Of a stretch of DNA of 64,000 nucleotides, positions 8,467 through 17,359 are shown in pieces. The notes under the pieces are model-generated. The model was not told the DNA's origin. It saw nothing but the letters and a program-made list of their open reading frames with translations, and did no database searches. Position 1 is the first letter of the stretch. Each line of letters starts with the position of its first letter. The stretch spans positions 1,798,001-1,862,000 of the forward strand of contig NZ_CP017297.1 of the NCBI RefSeq assembly GCF_001969445.1, read 5' to 3'. The DNA is from Brachybacterium sp. P6-10-X1 (lineage in GTDB: Bacteria; Actinomycetota; Actinomycetes; Actinomycetales; Dermabacteraceae). Position numbers and translations under genes: made by a program.

Positions 8467-8995
8467 GCCGCGGGCGGCTCATACTCCCCGGAAGGCGAGG
8501 GCGTTCTCGCCAGCGACGCTCTCGAAGGAGCGGGAAGGACGCGCGCCGATCGCACGATGCTCGACACGGCGAACAGGCCCTGCATGAACGGATGAGGGCG
8601 CAATGTCGCAGTGTGCAGGGCAGGCGTGCCCGCAGCCGCGGGTTCGAGCACCGCCACCTCAACTGAACAGACCCGTCGCACTGAGGCAGACCCGGCGCGA
8701 CAGCTACGCGACCGCAGTCATCCCTGTTGCACTGACTCCGACACGGCAGTTCTGCGACGGATCCGCCTCATGGGGTACACGTCACGGTGACGCCATCATC
8801 GTGCCGAGCCGGAACGATCGTGATCTCGGACTCGGCTCGATGAGCGATGAGTTCACAGCGACGGCTCGCCGCGTCGTGGTCGGCGTCGTCGGTCGGCTGC
8901 GTTCTCGCCCCGAGGGTGATCTCCCGCTCGAAGAACACGAGCCCCGCCGCGCGGACGTTCGGGCGTGACGCTCAGGGCGCGACCACCACCATCCC
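8467..8995. other. Gene-poor stretch with a possible small minus-strand remnant
   Basis: No complete gene is convincing here. On the minus strand, 8938 down to the stop at 8768 reads 56 codons from a GTG with strong GC3 bias (VFFEREITLGART...ITIVPARHDDGVTV). The same frame is open five codons further upstream without a start, so it looks like the 3' remnant of a lost gene. I do not recognise the family. Confidence 0.35.
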
Positions 8996-9142
8996 ATACC
9001 CGATGGAGGTATACGAACGATATACCCCTGGGCGGTACCATTCCCGCGTCGCGGGCGGCACGGAGAGACCCTCCGCACACCCTTGATGGAATACCGAGGA
9101 GGGGTATACGGTTGAGGTGACCGAGATACCCCTGGAGGGTAT
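8996..9142 (+). promoter_or_regulatory. Array of four CsoR-type operators upstream of copZ
   Basis: Four 17-bp sites share the plan ATACC-N7-GGTAT: 8996-9012 (exact arms), 9022-9038 (right arm GGTAC), 9091-9107 (exact arms) and 9126-9142 (ATACCCCTGGAGGGTAT). This matches published actinobacterial CsoR operators with ATACCC/GGGTAT arms. Starts are 26, 69 and 35 bp apart. The fourth site overlaps the likely -10 (TATGCG, 9140-9145) that follows a TGACCG -35 by 16 bp. A CsoR gene is at the end of the operon, so copper-relieved autoregulation is expected. Confidence 0.82.
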
Positions 9143-9163
9143 GCGACGAGGAAGGGACGCAAC

Positions 9164-9376
9164 ATGGCAGTCAGCGAGTACCAGGTGACCGGGATGACCT
9201 GCGGGCACTGCGAGATGTCGGTGCGCGAAGAGGTCGGCGAGGTTCCCGGCGTGATCGGCATCGAGGTCAGCGCCCAGACCGGCAGGCTCTCCGTGAACGG
9301 TGAGGACACACTGGAGGATGCGCAGGTCCTGGCCGCGGTCGAGGAGGCCGGATACACGGCCGAGCGGATCTCGTGA
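9164..9376 (+). CDS. copZ: CopZ-like copper chaperone (heavy-metal-associated domain)
   Basis: A 70-residue single HMA domain. The metal site GMTCGHC places Cys13 and Cys16 in the beta1-alpha1 loop; His15 between them is typical of CopZ-type Cu(I) chaperones. It should carry Cu(I) to the CopA ATPase encoded downstream. A strong AGGAAGG lies 8-9 nt before the ATG. Its stop overlaps the next gene's GTG (GTGA). Confidence 0.93.
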   Translation: MAVSEYQVTGMTCGHCEMSVREEVGEVPGVIGIEVSAQTGRLSVNGEDTLEDAQVLAAVEEAGYTAERIS

Positions 9377-10011
9377 GGACGGGGACCAGGCTCGGCCTCT
9401 ACGGGTCCGCACTGGTGGTGGCGTTCGGCGCAGCCTTCGGGGCCGCCGGCGCCGTCGTCCCCGACAGCGCCGTGGAGTCATGGACGCAGCAGAGCAGGAC
9501 GAACGAGCACGGCACGGGAGACGCACCGATGGACACGCATGGGGAGGACCAGCAGGACGCCGGCGGCATGACCGGGTACGACCATCCCGCCGACGGCGGG
9601 GCGCCGCCCGAGGGCATCGAAGCCGCCGAGAACCCCGCCTACCCCCTGGGCACGACGGTGAGGTTGACCGCGGATCACATGCCGGGCATGAACGGCGCCG
9701 AGGCCACGATCTCCGGAGCGTTCACCACGACCGCCTACTCGGTCAGCTTCACCCCCACCACCGGCGGGGAACCCGTGACCGACCACAAGTGGGTCGTCCA
9801 CGAAGAGCTGGAGAGCCCCGGTCAGCCACCGCTGCCCGACGGCACCGAGGTCGTGCTCGAGGCGGGTCACATGGCCGGCATGCAGGGCGCGACCGCGACG
9901 ATCGACCACTCCACCCAGGAGACCGTCTACATGGTCGACCTCGCGACGGACGACATGACGATGACCAACCACAAATGGGTCCTCGAGAGCGAGATCCAGC
10001 CCGCGCGGTGA
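9373..10011 (+). CDS. YdhK family protein (two DUF1541 domains), membrane-anchored
   Basis: A 212-residue exported protein. One N-terminal hydrophobic segment (about residues 7-28) acts as signal or anchor. A Met/His/Asp-rich linker follows, then two DUF1541 repeats (about 90-147 and 154-208). Each repeat has HMPGMNGA- or HMAGMQGA-type motifs and ends DHKWVVHEE or NHKWVLESE. The family is usually found beside copper genes; the repeated HM motifs suggest extracytoplasmic copper binding, which is inference. The GTG start overlaps the copZ stop by 4 nt. Confidence 0.88.
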   Translation: MRTGTRLGLYGSALVVAFGAAFGAAGAVVPDSAVESWTQQSRTNEHGTGDAPMDTHGEDQQDAGGMTGYDHPADGGAPPEGIEAAENPAYPLGTTVRLTADHMPGMNGAEATISGAFTTTAYSVSFTPTTGGEPVTDHKWVVHEELESPGQPPLPDGTEVVLEAGHMAGMQGATATIDHSTQETVYMVDLATDDMTMTNHKWVLESEIQPAR

Positions 10012-10077
10012 ACCGCCGGCGCACGAACTGACGGCCCACGCCCGGGTCGCCGTGGCAGAGAACAGGAAGGGCATGCA

Positions 10078-12345
10078 GTGAGCACCCACTCCCCCGCGAT
10101 CGCGGACGCCGGTATCGAGCTCGAGATCGGCGGGATGACCTGCGCCTCGTGCGCGAACCGGATCGAGAGGAAGTTGAACAAGCTCGACGGGGTCTCGGCC
10201 ACGGTCAACTACGCGACCGAGAAGGCCAAGGTCACCGCCCCCGACGGGTACGACCCGCAGCTCCTGGTCGCCGAGGTGGAGAAGACCGGGTACACCGCCG
10301 CCCCCCCCGCCCCGCCGACGGATGAGGGCGGCCCGTCGGGCGACGCCGCGAACGACGACGCCGATCCGGAGCTGACCGCGCTGCGGCAGCGGCTGATCGG
10401 GGCGATCGTGCTCACGGTCCCCGTGATCGCGATGGCCATGATCCCGGCGCTGCAGTTCACGAACTGGCAGTGGCTCTCGCTCGCCCTGGCCGCCCCGGTG
10501 ATCGTGTGGGCGGCGTGGCCGTTCCACAGAGCCGCATGGGCGAACCTCAAGCACGGCACCGCCACGATGGACACCCTGATCTCGATGGGCACCTCCGCCG
10601 CGCTGCTGTGGTCGCTGTACGCGCTGTTCTTCGGCACGGCCGGCGAGCCCGGCATGACGCACCCCTTCGAGTTCACCATCGCCCCCTCCGACGGGGCGGC
10701 GAACATCTATCTCGAGGTCGGGGCCGGGGTCACGATGTTCATCCTCGCCGGCCGCTACTTCGAGAAGCGATCCAAGCGCCAGGCCGGCGCCGCCCTGCGC
10801 GCTCTGCTCGAGCTCGGCGCGAAAGAGGTGGCCGTCCTCCGCGACGGCGCCGAGGTGAAGATCCCGACCTCCCAGCTGGCCGTCGGCGACGAGTTCGTCG
10901 TCCGGCCCGGGGAGAAGATCGCGACCGACGGGACCGTCTCCTCCGGCACCTCCGCCGTGGACGCCTCGATGCTCACCGGGGAGTCCGTCCCGGTCGAGGT
11001 CGCCGAAGGCGACGCCGTCACCGGTGCGACCCTCAACGCCGGCGGACGTCTCCTCGTGCGGGCGACCCGAGTCGGCTCGGACACGCAGCTCGCCCAGATG
11101 GCCAAGCTCGTCGAGGACGCCCAGACCGGCAAGGCCGAGGTCCAGCGCCTTGCCGACCGGATCTCCGGCGTGTTCGTCCCGATCGTGATCGTCATCGCGG
11201 TGATCGCGCTCGGGGCATGGCTCGGCGCCGGATTCCCGGCGGCGGCCGCGTTCACCGCCGCGGTCGCGGTGCTCGTCATCGCCTGCCCCTGCGCCCTGGG
11301 CCTCGCGACCCCGACCGCGCTCCTGGTCGGCACCGGTCGCGGCGCGCAGATGGGCGTGCTCATCAAGGGCCCGGAGGTGCTGGAGTCCACGCGCACGGTC
11401 GACACCGTCGTGCTCGACAAGACCGGCACCGTCACCAGCGGCACGATGACCCTGACCGACGTGATCACCGAGCCCGGCGTGGACCGCGACGAGCTGCTGC
11501 GCCGCGCCGGCGCGCTCGAGAACGCCTCCGAGCACCCGATCGCCCGGGCCATCGCCCGCGGCGCGGCCGAAGAGGTCGGTGCACTGCCGACTCCCGAGGG
11601 CTTCACGAACATGGAGGGCAAGGGCGTGCGCGGCAGCGTCGACCGCGCGACCGTGGTCGTCGGCCGCGAGTCGCTGCTGGCCGAAGAGTCCCAGCACCTC
11701 TCCTCCGGAGTCGCTGAGGCGAAGGCCCGGGCCGAGCGTGAGGGCAAGACCGTCGTCGCGGTCGGCTGGGACGGGCGGGCGCGCGGCATCCTCGTCGTCG
11801 CCGACACCGTCAAGCCCACCAGCGCCGAGGCCATCGCCGAGCTCAAGCAGCTGGGCCTGACGCCGGTGCTGCTGACCGGCGACAACCAGGCCGTCGCTCG
11901 CGAGATCGCTGCCGAGGTCGGCATCGACCAGGTCATCGCCGAGGTCCTGCCCACCGACAAGGTCGACGTCGTCGCCCGCCTCCAGAACGAGGGGAAGGTC
12001 GTCGCGATGGTCGGCGACGGCGTCAACGACGCCCCCGCCCTCGCCCAGGCCGACCTCGGCATGGCGATGGGCACCGGCACCGACGTCGCCATCGAAGCGG
12101 CCGACATCACCCTGGTGCGCGGGGACCTCCGCGCAGCGGTCGACGCGATCCGCCTCTCACGCCGGACCCTGTCCACGATCAAGACCAACCTGTTCTGGGC
12201 CTTCGCCTACAACGTCGCCGCAATCCCCGTCGCAGCGCTCGGCATGCTCAACCCCATGCTCGCCGGGGCAGCGATGGCGTTCTCCAGCGTGTTCGTCGTC
12301 GGCAACAGCCTCCGCCTGCGCGGCTTCACGAGCACCACGAAGTAA
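10078..12345 (+). CDS. copA: Copper-translocating P1B-type ATPase
   Basis: A 755-residue P1B-1 ATPase. One N-terminal HMA domain carries GMTCASC (Cys22, Cys25). The transmembrane metal motif CPC is at 403-405 ([10 protein letters not shown]). The phosphorylation motif DKTGT begins near residue 447, followed by the SEHPIARAI nucleotide-site motif and the hinge [10 protein letters not shown]. The actuator TGES loop is present. The enzyme exports Cu(I) from the cytoplasm. The GTG start at 10078 comes 66 nt after the ydhK stop, with AGGAAGG about 9 nt upstream. Confidence 0.95.
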   Translation: MSTHSPAIADAGIELEIGGMTCASCANRIERKLNKLDGVSATVNYATEKAKVTAPDGYDPQLLVAEVEKTGYTAAPPAPPTDEGGPSGDAANDDADPELTALRQRLIGAIVLTVPVIAMAMIPALQFTNWQWLSLALAAPVIVWAAWPFHRAAWANLKHGTATMDTLISMGTSAALLWSLYALFFGTAGEPGMTHPFEFTIAPSDGAANIYLEVGAGVTMFILAGRYFEKRSKRQAGAALRALLELGAKEVAVLRDGAEVKIPTSQLAVGDEFVVRPGEKIATDGTVSSGTSAVDASMLTGESVPVEVAEGDAVTGATLNAGGRLLVRATRVGSDTQLAQMAKLVEDAQTGKAEVQRLADRISGVFVPIVIVIAVIALGAWLGAGFPAAAAFTAAVAVLVIACPCALGLATPTALLVGTGRGAQMGVLIKGPEVLESTRTVDTVVLDKTGTVTSGTMTLTDVITEPGVDRDELLRRAGALENASEHPIARAIARGAAEEVGALPTPEGFTNMEGKGVRGSVDRATVVVGRESLLAEESQHLSSGVAEAKARAEREGKTVVAVGWDGRARGILVVADTVKPTSAEAIAELKQLGLTPVLLTGDNQAVAREIAAEVGIDQVIAEVLPTDKVDVVARLQNEGKVVAMVGDGVNDAPALAQADLGMAMGTGTDVAIEAADITLVRGDLRAAVDAIRLSRRTLSTIKTNLFWAFAYNVAAIPVAALGMLNPMLAGAAMAFSSVFVVGNSLRLRGFTSTTK

Positions 12346-12384
12346 CCCCGCCCCGCACCTCCCGCCACCGGAAGAGAACCCGTC

Positions 12385-12816
12385 ATGACCACCGAGACCA
12401 CCAGCTGCTGCACCACCGCCGACAGCGCTGCCCCGGACAACGGCCGCGAGAATCTCCTCGCCGAGTCCCCCTGCGCCGACAGCGACCCGGCCACCACCGC
12501 AGATGAGCAGGATCCCGTGGCCGGCGGCGAGCATCAGCACGGCTATATCAGCGACAAGCAGGCGTACCTCCGACGCATGAGCCGCATCGAGGGACAGGCC
12601 CGCGGCATCTCCAGGATGATCGACGAGGAGAAGTACTGCATCGACATCCTCACCCAGGTCAGCGCCCTCACCCGCGCTCTGCAGGGCGTGGCGACGGGAC
12701 TGCTCGACGACCATCTGAAGCACTGCGTCCTCGACGCCGCCAAACTCGGTGACGACGCAGCCGAGATCAAGCTCACGGAAGCCAGCGACGCCATCGCCCG
12801 CCTCATCCGCTCCTGA
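12385..12816 (+). CDS. csoR: CsoR-type Cu(I)-sensing repressor with extended N-terminus
   Basis: A 143-residue member of the CsoR/RcnR family. The all-helical core starts near residue 57 (DKQAYLRRMSRIEGQARGI). The Cu(I) ligands C-H-C are Cys85 (KYCIDIL), His110 and Cys114 (HLKHC). The usual family length is 85-120. Here about 55 residues precede the core, with Cys8-Cys9, Cys30 and His50/His52, which could add a metal site. It closes the copper operon and should bind the four operator-like sites at 8996-9142. Confidence 0.92.
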   Translation: MTTETTSCCTTADSAAPDNGRENLLAESPCADSDPATTADEQDPVAGGEHQHGYISDKQAYLRRMSRIEGQARGISRMIDEEKYCIDILTQVSALTRALQGVATGLLDDHLKHCVLDAAKLGDDAAEIKLTEASDAIARLIRS

Positions 12817-12830
12817 GCCTGCGGACACCA

Positions 12831-12847
12831 GCCCGTCCGGGACGGGC
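12831..12847 (+). terminator. Short GC hairpin after csoR
   Basis: GCCCGTC and GACGGGC flank a 3-nt loop, 15 nt after the csoR stop. There is no U-tract, so this is only a candidate end for the copper operon transcript. The following 237 bp up to the GNAT gene shows nothing else I can name. Confidence 0.4.
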
Positions 12848-13084
12848 CACACGGAGAGTCCGTGAGCGAGGAACGCCCCTCGCCTGCTGCTCGCAGTGGG
12901 TGGCGGAGAGCGCCCGGCCGCGCCCGAAGCGTCTGCAGACGCGAGTGAGGCCCGAGTCGACGTCTGGGCGACGTGCCCGGACCTGAGAGAACCGATGATC
13001 GCCCCGGACGCCCAGAGCGTGTTGCCCGACAGACGACGGCTGCGCGGGCGCCTGCCATCGCGTGCTCTCTGGGATGATTCCCTG

Positions 13085-13561
13085 ATGTCGTCGCGAGAGA
13101 AACCCGCCATGCCCGCTCTGAGTCTTCGGCCGTCGACCGGGGCTGCGGAGTATCCCGCACTCGTTGCCATCTGGCGCAGCGCCGTGGAGGCGACGCACGA
13201 CTTCCTCGCGGACGCTCACCGCCACGAGATCGAGAGTCACCTGCAGTCCGACTACTTCCCGGCAGTGACCCTCTCGGTCGCAGAGCTCGATGGTCAACCG
13301 GTGGGATTCTCCGGTGCTCTCGACGGGAATCTGGAGATGCTGTTCGTGGACGCGGCGCACCGTGGAGGTGGAATCGGCACGGCGCTTCTCGGCCATGCGA
13401 TCACGGAGCACGGTGTCACCGAGGTGGATGTCAACGAGCAGAACGTCTCTGCTGCGGGCTTCTACGCGCACCGAGGATTCGAGGTCGTCGGTCGCAGCGA
13501 GACGGACGAGGCCGGTCGGCCGTACCCGTTGCTCCACCTGAGGCTCAAGGGGCCGTCCTGA
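13085..13561 (+). CDS. GNAT N-acetyltransferase, YjaB-like
   Basis: A protein of about 158 residues. The acetyl-CoA loop appears as VDAAHRGGGIGTALL (the Q/RxxGxG/A motif). The C-terminal pattern VNEQN...GFYAHRGF...GRSETDEAGRPYPLLHL closely follows E. coli YjaB, and the N-terminal IWRSAVEATHDFL also fits. GNATs transfer acetyl from acetyl-CoA to an amine, and this one's substrate is unknown. An in-frame ATG at 13109 is an equally possible start; neither has a strong ribosome site. It converges on kup. Confidence 0.82.
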   Translation: MSSREKPAMPALSLRPSTGAAEYPALVAIWRSAVEATHDFLADAHRHEIESHLQSDYFPAVTLSVAELDGQPVGFSGALDGNLEMLFVDAAHRGGGIGTALLGHAITEHGVTEVDVNEQNVSAAGFYAHRGFEVVGRSETDEAGRPYPLLHLRLKGPS

Positions 13562-13638
13562 TCCGCGTATCCGCCACCCGAGCGCCCTCGGCGCGCTGCA
13601 CGAAAGATGGCGGGACGGGGACGCGGGGAGGGGTGAGG

Positions 13639-15854
13639 CTACAGCTCCGTCTCTGCGCCCATGACGACGGTGCGGGTAGGTGGCAGGTGCAGCACCTGGG
13701 TGCGGTTGGCCGAGGCTCTCTCCAGCAGACGGAACAGGGATTTCTGCCAGCGGGGCATGCTCTTGTCCTGGCCGGGCTCGATGCGGAACACCGACAGGAA
13801 GTAGATCGCCGCCTCGGGGTCGACGTCGAGTTCGGGCACGGGACGAGGAGACGCGGCGCCGTCCGAGTCCGGTCGCGCATCCGCGCCCTCAGGGCTGCTG
13901 ACGCTCTCGGTCTCACCGGCGTCGGCGCTGACATCGGCGCCTCCGACGATCTCGGTGTCGTCCGTGGTCTCGTGATCGTGTCCTGCGGCGTCCGTCGAGT
14001 CCTCGACGTCGGCCGTGCGGCGCTGGGCGACGGCGGCGCGCAGGGCGGCCGGCACGTCCTGGGAGTCGAGGAATCCGACACGGTAGGTGAGGTGGATGAT
14101 GCCATCGGCGGGGTCTCCGAGGACATCGAGCACCAACCGGTCCTCATGGTGCACGCGCGGGACGCCCATGTGTTTCACCGTCACGATCACCACGTGCTCG
14201 TGCATCACCCGGTTCATCTCCACGCCGGTGCGCAGCGCCAGCGGCACGGTCGTCGGGTCACCGTGCGGGTAGACCGCGAGCCCCGGGACCCTCTGCGCAG
14301 AGCGAGCAGGACCGGTGACGAAGTCACCCACGGGTCCCTCCATGTCCCGGCGACGGCCGAACAGGATCCGCGAGCCGCGTTTCCAGGTGAGCATGATCGT
14401 GGTCAGCACGGCGGCGACCGCGAGGGGCAGCCAGCCCCCGGCGGGGACCTTCACGATCGTCGCGGCCAGGGGCACCAGTTCGAGTCCGCCGACAACGACC
14501 GCCATCGCCACCACCCGCCACAGCGACCAGCGCCGGATCCGCAAGGCGTACAGCAGGAACAGCGCCAGCACCAGGATGATCGTGGTCGTCACGGCAACCC
14601 CGTACGCGGCGGCCAGCGCCTCCGAGCGGCGGAAGGACAGCACCAGCGCGATCACGCCCACGAACAGCAGCAGGTTCACCCGTGGCACGTAGATCTGTCC
14701 TCCGTGCTCTCGAGAGGTCTGGCGAACGCCCAGACGCGGCAGCAGTGACAGCCGCGTCGCCTGCCGCGAGACCGAGAACGCACCGGAGATCACCGCCTGT
14801 GAAGCGATCACCGTGGCGCACGTGGCCAGGACCACCAGGGGGACACGGAGCGAGTCGGGAACCATCGAGAAGAACGGATTGACGATCGTCTCGGGGTGCG
14901 CGAGGACCAGAGCGCCCTGCCCGTAGTAGTTCAGCAGCAGCGCCGGCAGCACCAGGCAAGCCCACGCCAGCGCGATCGGCCGGCGCCCGAAGTGGCCCAT
15001 GTCGGCGTACAGGGCCTCCGCACCGGTGATGGTCAGCACCACTGCGCCCAGCGCGATGAAGGCGACCAAGGGTCGGTCGAGGAGAAAGATGATCGCGTAG
15101 TGCGGGGAGAGCGCGCGCAAGATCGTCGGGTTTGCCAGCAGGTGCGGCAGACCCATCGCGGCCAGGGTCACGAACCACACCACCATCACGGGGCCGAAGG
15201 ACTTCCCGATGCGCCCGGTGCCCCAGCGCTGCACGGCGAACAGCACCGTGAGCACGATCAGGGTGCCGGGCAGAATCACGGCGTTGGGCACGGACCCGGC
15301 CACTTCGATGCCCTCGAAGGCGGAGAGCACCGAGATAGCCGGCGTGATCAGTGAGTCACCGAAGAACAGCGCGGCGCCGATCACTCCCAGGACCAGCGCG
15401 ACAGACGCCTCGCGCGGACCGACCCCCGGCCGACGCTCAGCTTGCGCAGCACCAGCGCGGTCAGCGAGAGGATCCCGCCCTCGCCCTGGTTGTCGGCCCG
15501 CAGGATCAGCCCGATGTACGTGACGGTGATGATGATCAGCAGGCACCAGGTGACCATGGAGACCACCCCGAGCACATCCGAGGGGGTGGGAGAGACGGCG
15601 TTGTGATGGAGACTGAAGACGGTCTGCAGGGAATACAGCGGACTGGTGCCGATATCCCCGAAGACCACGCCGAGCGCACCGACCATGGCCGCCGGCAAGG
15701 GCCCCTGCGTGCGGGGCATACCGCGATGGTCCAGCTGGCGGTGCTGGTGGTGGTGATGGACGACCCCGGGTCGCGAGACCTCGGGAGGTGCATCGTCATC
15801 GGAACCGTGAGAGGCAGTGCCCGCACGGCCGGCCGGAGTGATGTCATCGGACAC
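13639..15854 (-). pseudogene. kup: KUP/HAK potassium transporter gene with a frameshift
   Basis: The N-terminal part starts at GTG 15854 and reads VVFGDIGTSPLYSLQTVF, the KUP signature, then further helices up to VLRKLSVGR. The frame then breaks. The adjacent frame resumes as GPREASVALVLGVIGAALFF and continues through the remaining helices and a large cytoplasmic C-terminus to a TAG at 13639. One extra C in the C5 run at 15423-15427 would restore a single gene of about 738 residues. It is either a true recent mutation or a homopolymer sequencing error. An intact KUP imports K+ with protons. Confidence 0.85.
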
Positions 15855-16168
15855 CCGGGAGATTCTGCCACTGACTGCGACAGTGAGGACCGATCCACGG
15901 CGGTCCCGATGGCATCGAGAGGGCATCGAGATGGCATCGAGCGAACGATCCTCGGTCGATCGGCGCTCGGGGCCCCTCCGCACAGGACCCTCGGGACGCA
16001 GGGGACTGCCGCGATGGGCACTCCCCCGCCGGGCCCCCGCTTCTCGGTACGATGGCCGGGGTCGGCACCGAGATCGTCGGTGAGCCCGGGAATCCCTCCC
16101 GTCCCGTCCTGCAGAACGCACCCGTCCGGCCGCCCGCGAGCGGCCGCTGTCCTCCAGGAGAGCGCCCC
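15855..16168. other. Divergent kup/purS intergenic region with 11-bp spaced repeats
   Basis: This stretch between kup and purS contains three direct copies of GGCATCGAG starting at 15911, 15922 and 15933, exactly 11 bp apart. They lie about 60-90 bp upstream of the kup start. Tandem sites on one helical face could bind a regulator, but no matching protein is evident. I could not identify a K+- or c-di-AMP-responsive riboswitch here. Confidence 0.4.
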
Positions 16169-16426
16169 ATGCCCCGCGTCGTGGTCCATGTCATGCCGAA
16201 GCCGGAGATCCTCGACCCGCAGGGGAAGGCCGTCGCCGCGGCGCTGCCCCGCCTGGGATTCGAGGGGATCAGCTCCGTGCGCCAGGGCAAGCGGTTCGAG
16301 CTCGAGGTGGAGGGCGAGGTCACCGACGACGTGCTCGCGAACCTCCGCGACGCCGCCACCACCCTGCTGTCCAACCCGGTGATCGAGGACGTCACCGCCC
16401 TCGAGGTCGAGGGAGGCCGGGGTTGA
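16169..16426 (+). CDS. purS: Phosphoribosylformylglycinamidine synthase subunit PurS
   Basis: An 85-residue protein with the PurS pattern: [18 protein letters not shown], the [13 protein letters not shown] turn, then a conserved C-terminal strand ([12 protein letters not shown]). PurS dimers bridge PurQ and PurL in the FGAM synthase complex of purine biosynthesis, aiding ammonia transfer. CAGGAG lies 9 nt upstream of the ATG. The stop overlaps the purQ ATG by one base. Confidence 0.95.
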   Translation: MPRVVVHVMPKPEILDPQGKAVAAALPRLGFEGISSVRQGKRFELEVEGEVTDDVLANLRDAATTLLSNPVIEDVTALEVEGGRG

Positions 16427-17151
16427 TGCGCATCGGTGTGGTGACCTTCCCCGGCACGCTCGATGACCGCGACGCCCTGCGGGCGGTGCGCCTGGCGGGG
16501 GGCGATCCGGTCGCGCTGTGGCACGGCGAGGACGATCTGCTGGACGTCGAGGCGATCGTGCTGCCCGGCGGTTTCTCCTACGGCGACTACCTGCGTGCCG
16601 GGGCGATCAGTCGCTTCGCCCCGGTGATGGACAAGGTGGTCGACGCCGCCAAGGGCGGGATGCCGGTCCTCGGCATCTGCAACGGGTTCCAGGTGCTGTG
16701 CGAGACGCATCTGCTGCCGGGGGCGATGATCAAGAACTCGCACCGTTCATTCCTCTGCCGCGATCAGCCGCTGCGGGTCGAGAACACCCGCACCGCCTGG
16801 ACCACCGAGTACGAGCTGGACCAGGTCGTCCGGATCCCGCTGAAGAACCAGGACGGCCAGTACGTGGCCGATGAGCGGACGCTCGCCGAGCTGGAGGCCG
16901 AGCAGCGGGTGGTGTTCCGCTACACCGCGGGCGCCACCCACGGCCCCGCCGGCTTCGAGTCCAACCCCAACGGATCCCGGCACGACATCGCCGGTGTCAC
17001 CAATGCCGAGGGCAACGTCGTGGGGCTGATGCCCCATCCCGAGCACGCCGTCGAGACCGGCTTCGGCCCCGACGAGCCCGGGGCGGGCACCCGCACCGGC
17101 ATCGACGGATTGGGCATGTTCACCTCGGTGCTGCGCAGCCTGGTCGTCTGA
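16426..17151 (+). CDS. purQ: Phosphoribosylformylglycinamidine synthase, glutaminase subunit PurQ
   Basis: A class I glutamine amidotransferase of about 241 residues. Cys85 in the nucleophile elbow GICNGFQVL and the later His/Glu pair in MPHPEHAVE form the catalytic triad. It releases ammonia from glutamine for PurL to make FGAM. The ATG at 16426 overlaps the purS TGA; a TTG directly before it is an alternative start. purL is not adjacent: it lies about 13 kb downstream on the same strand. Confidence 0.95.
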   Translation: MRIGVVTFPGTLDDRDALRAVRLAGGDPVALWHGEDDLLDVEAIVLPGGFSYGDYLRAGAISRFAPVMDKVVDAAKGGMPVLGICNGFQVLCETHLLPGAMIKNSHRSFLCRDQPLRVENTRTAWTTEYELDQVVRIPLKNQDGQYVADERTLAELEAEQRVVFRYTAGATHGPAGFESNPNGSRHDIAGVTNAEGNVVGLMPHPEHAVETGFGPDEPGAGTRTGIDGLGMFTSVLRSLVV

Positions 17152-17217
17152 GCGGCCCGACCATGGGGGGCGGGCCCCACAGGCCCGCAGGCACCGTCCA
17201 CCGCCACGCACCACTCG

Positions 17218-17273
17218 ATCAGGCACCCTGGGGACCGGTGCGTGGGCGCGCACCGGTTAACAGGGTGCCTGAT
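17218..17273. terminator. Nested hairpin between convergent purQ and methyltransferase genes
   Basis: The outer arms ATCAGGCACCCTG (17218-17230) and CAGGGTGCCTGAT (17261-17273) are perfectly complementary. The inner arms CCGGTGCG and CGCACCGG (17235-17242, 17249-17256) are also perfect. A small internal loop separates the two stems. Its position between convergent genes suggests a bidirectional terminator; there is no clear U-tract on either strand. Confidence 0.75.
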
Positions 17274-17359
17274 GTCGTATCCGACGGAGCAGGCCGCGCA
17301 TCCGACGGGACGGGCCACGCCCGACGGAGCACGTCGTGCCCGACCGTGCGGGCGGTTCC

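Noticed and set aside
9478..11697. A 739-codon minus-strand open frame opposite the copper operon
   Set aside because: It is antisense to ydhK and copA and consists of His/Asp/Gly/Arg-rich sequence typical of the complement of GC-rich genes. The plus-strand genes have full motifs.
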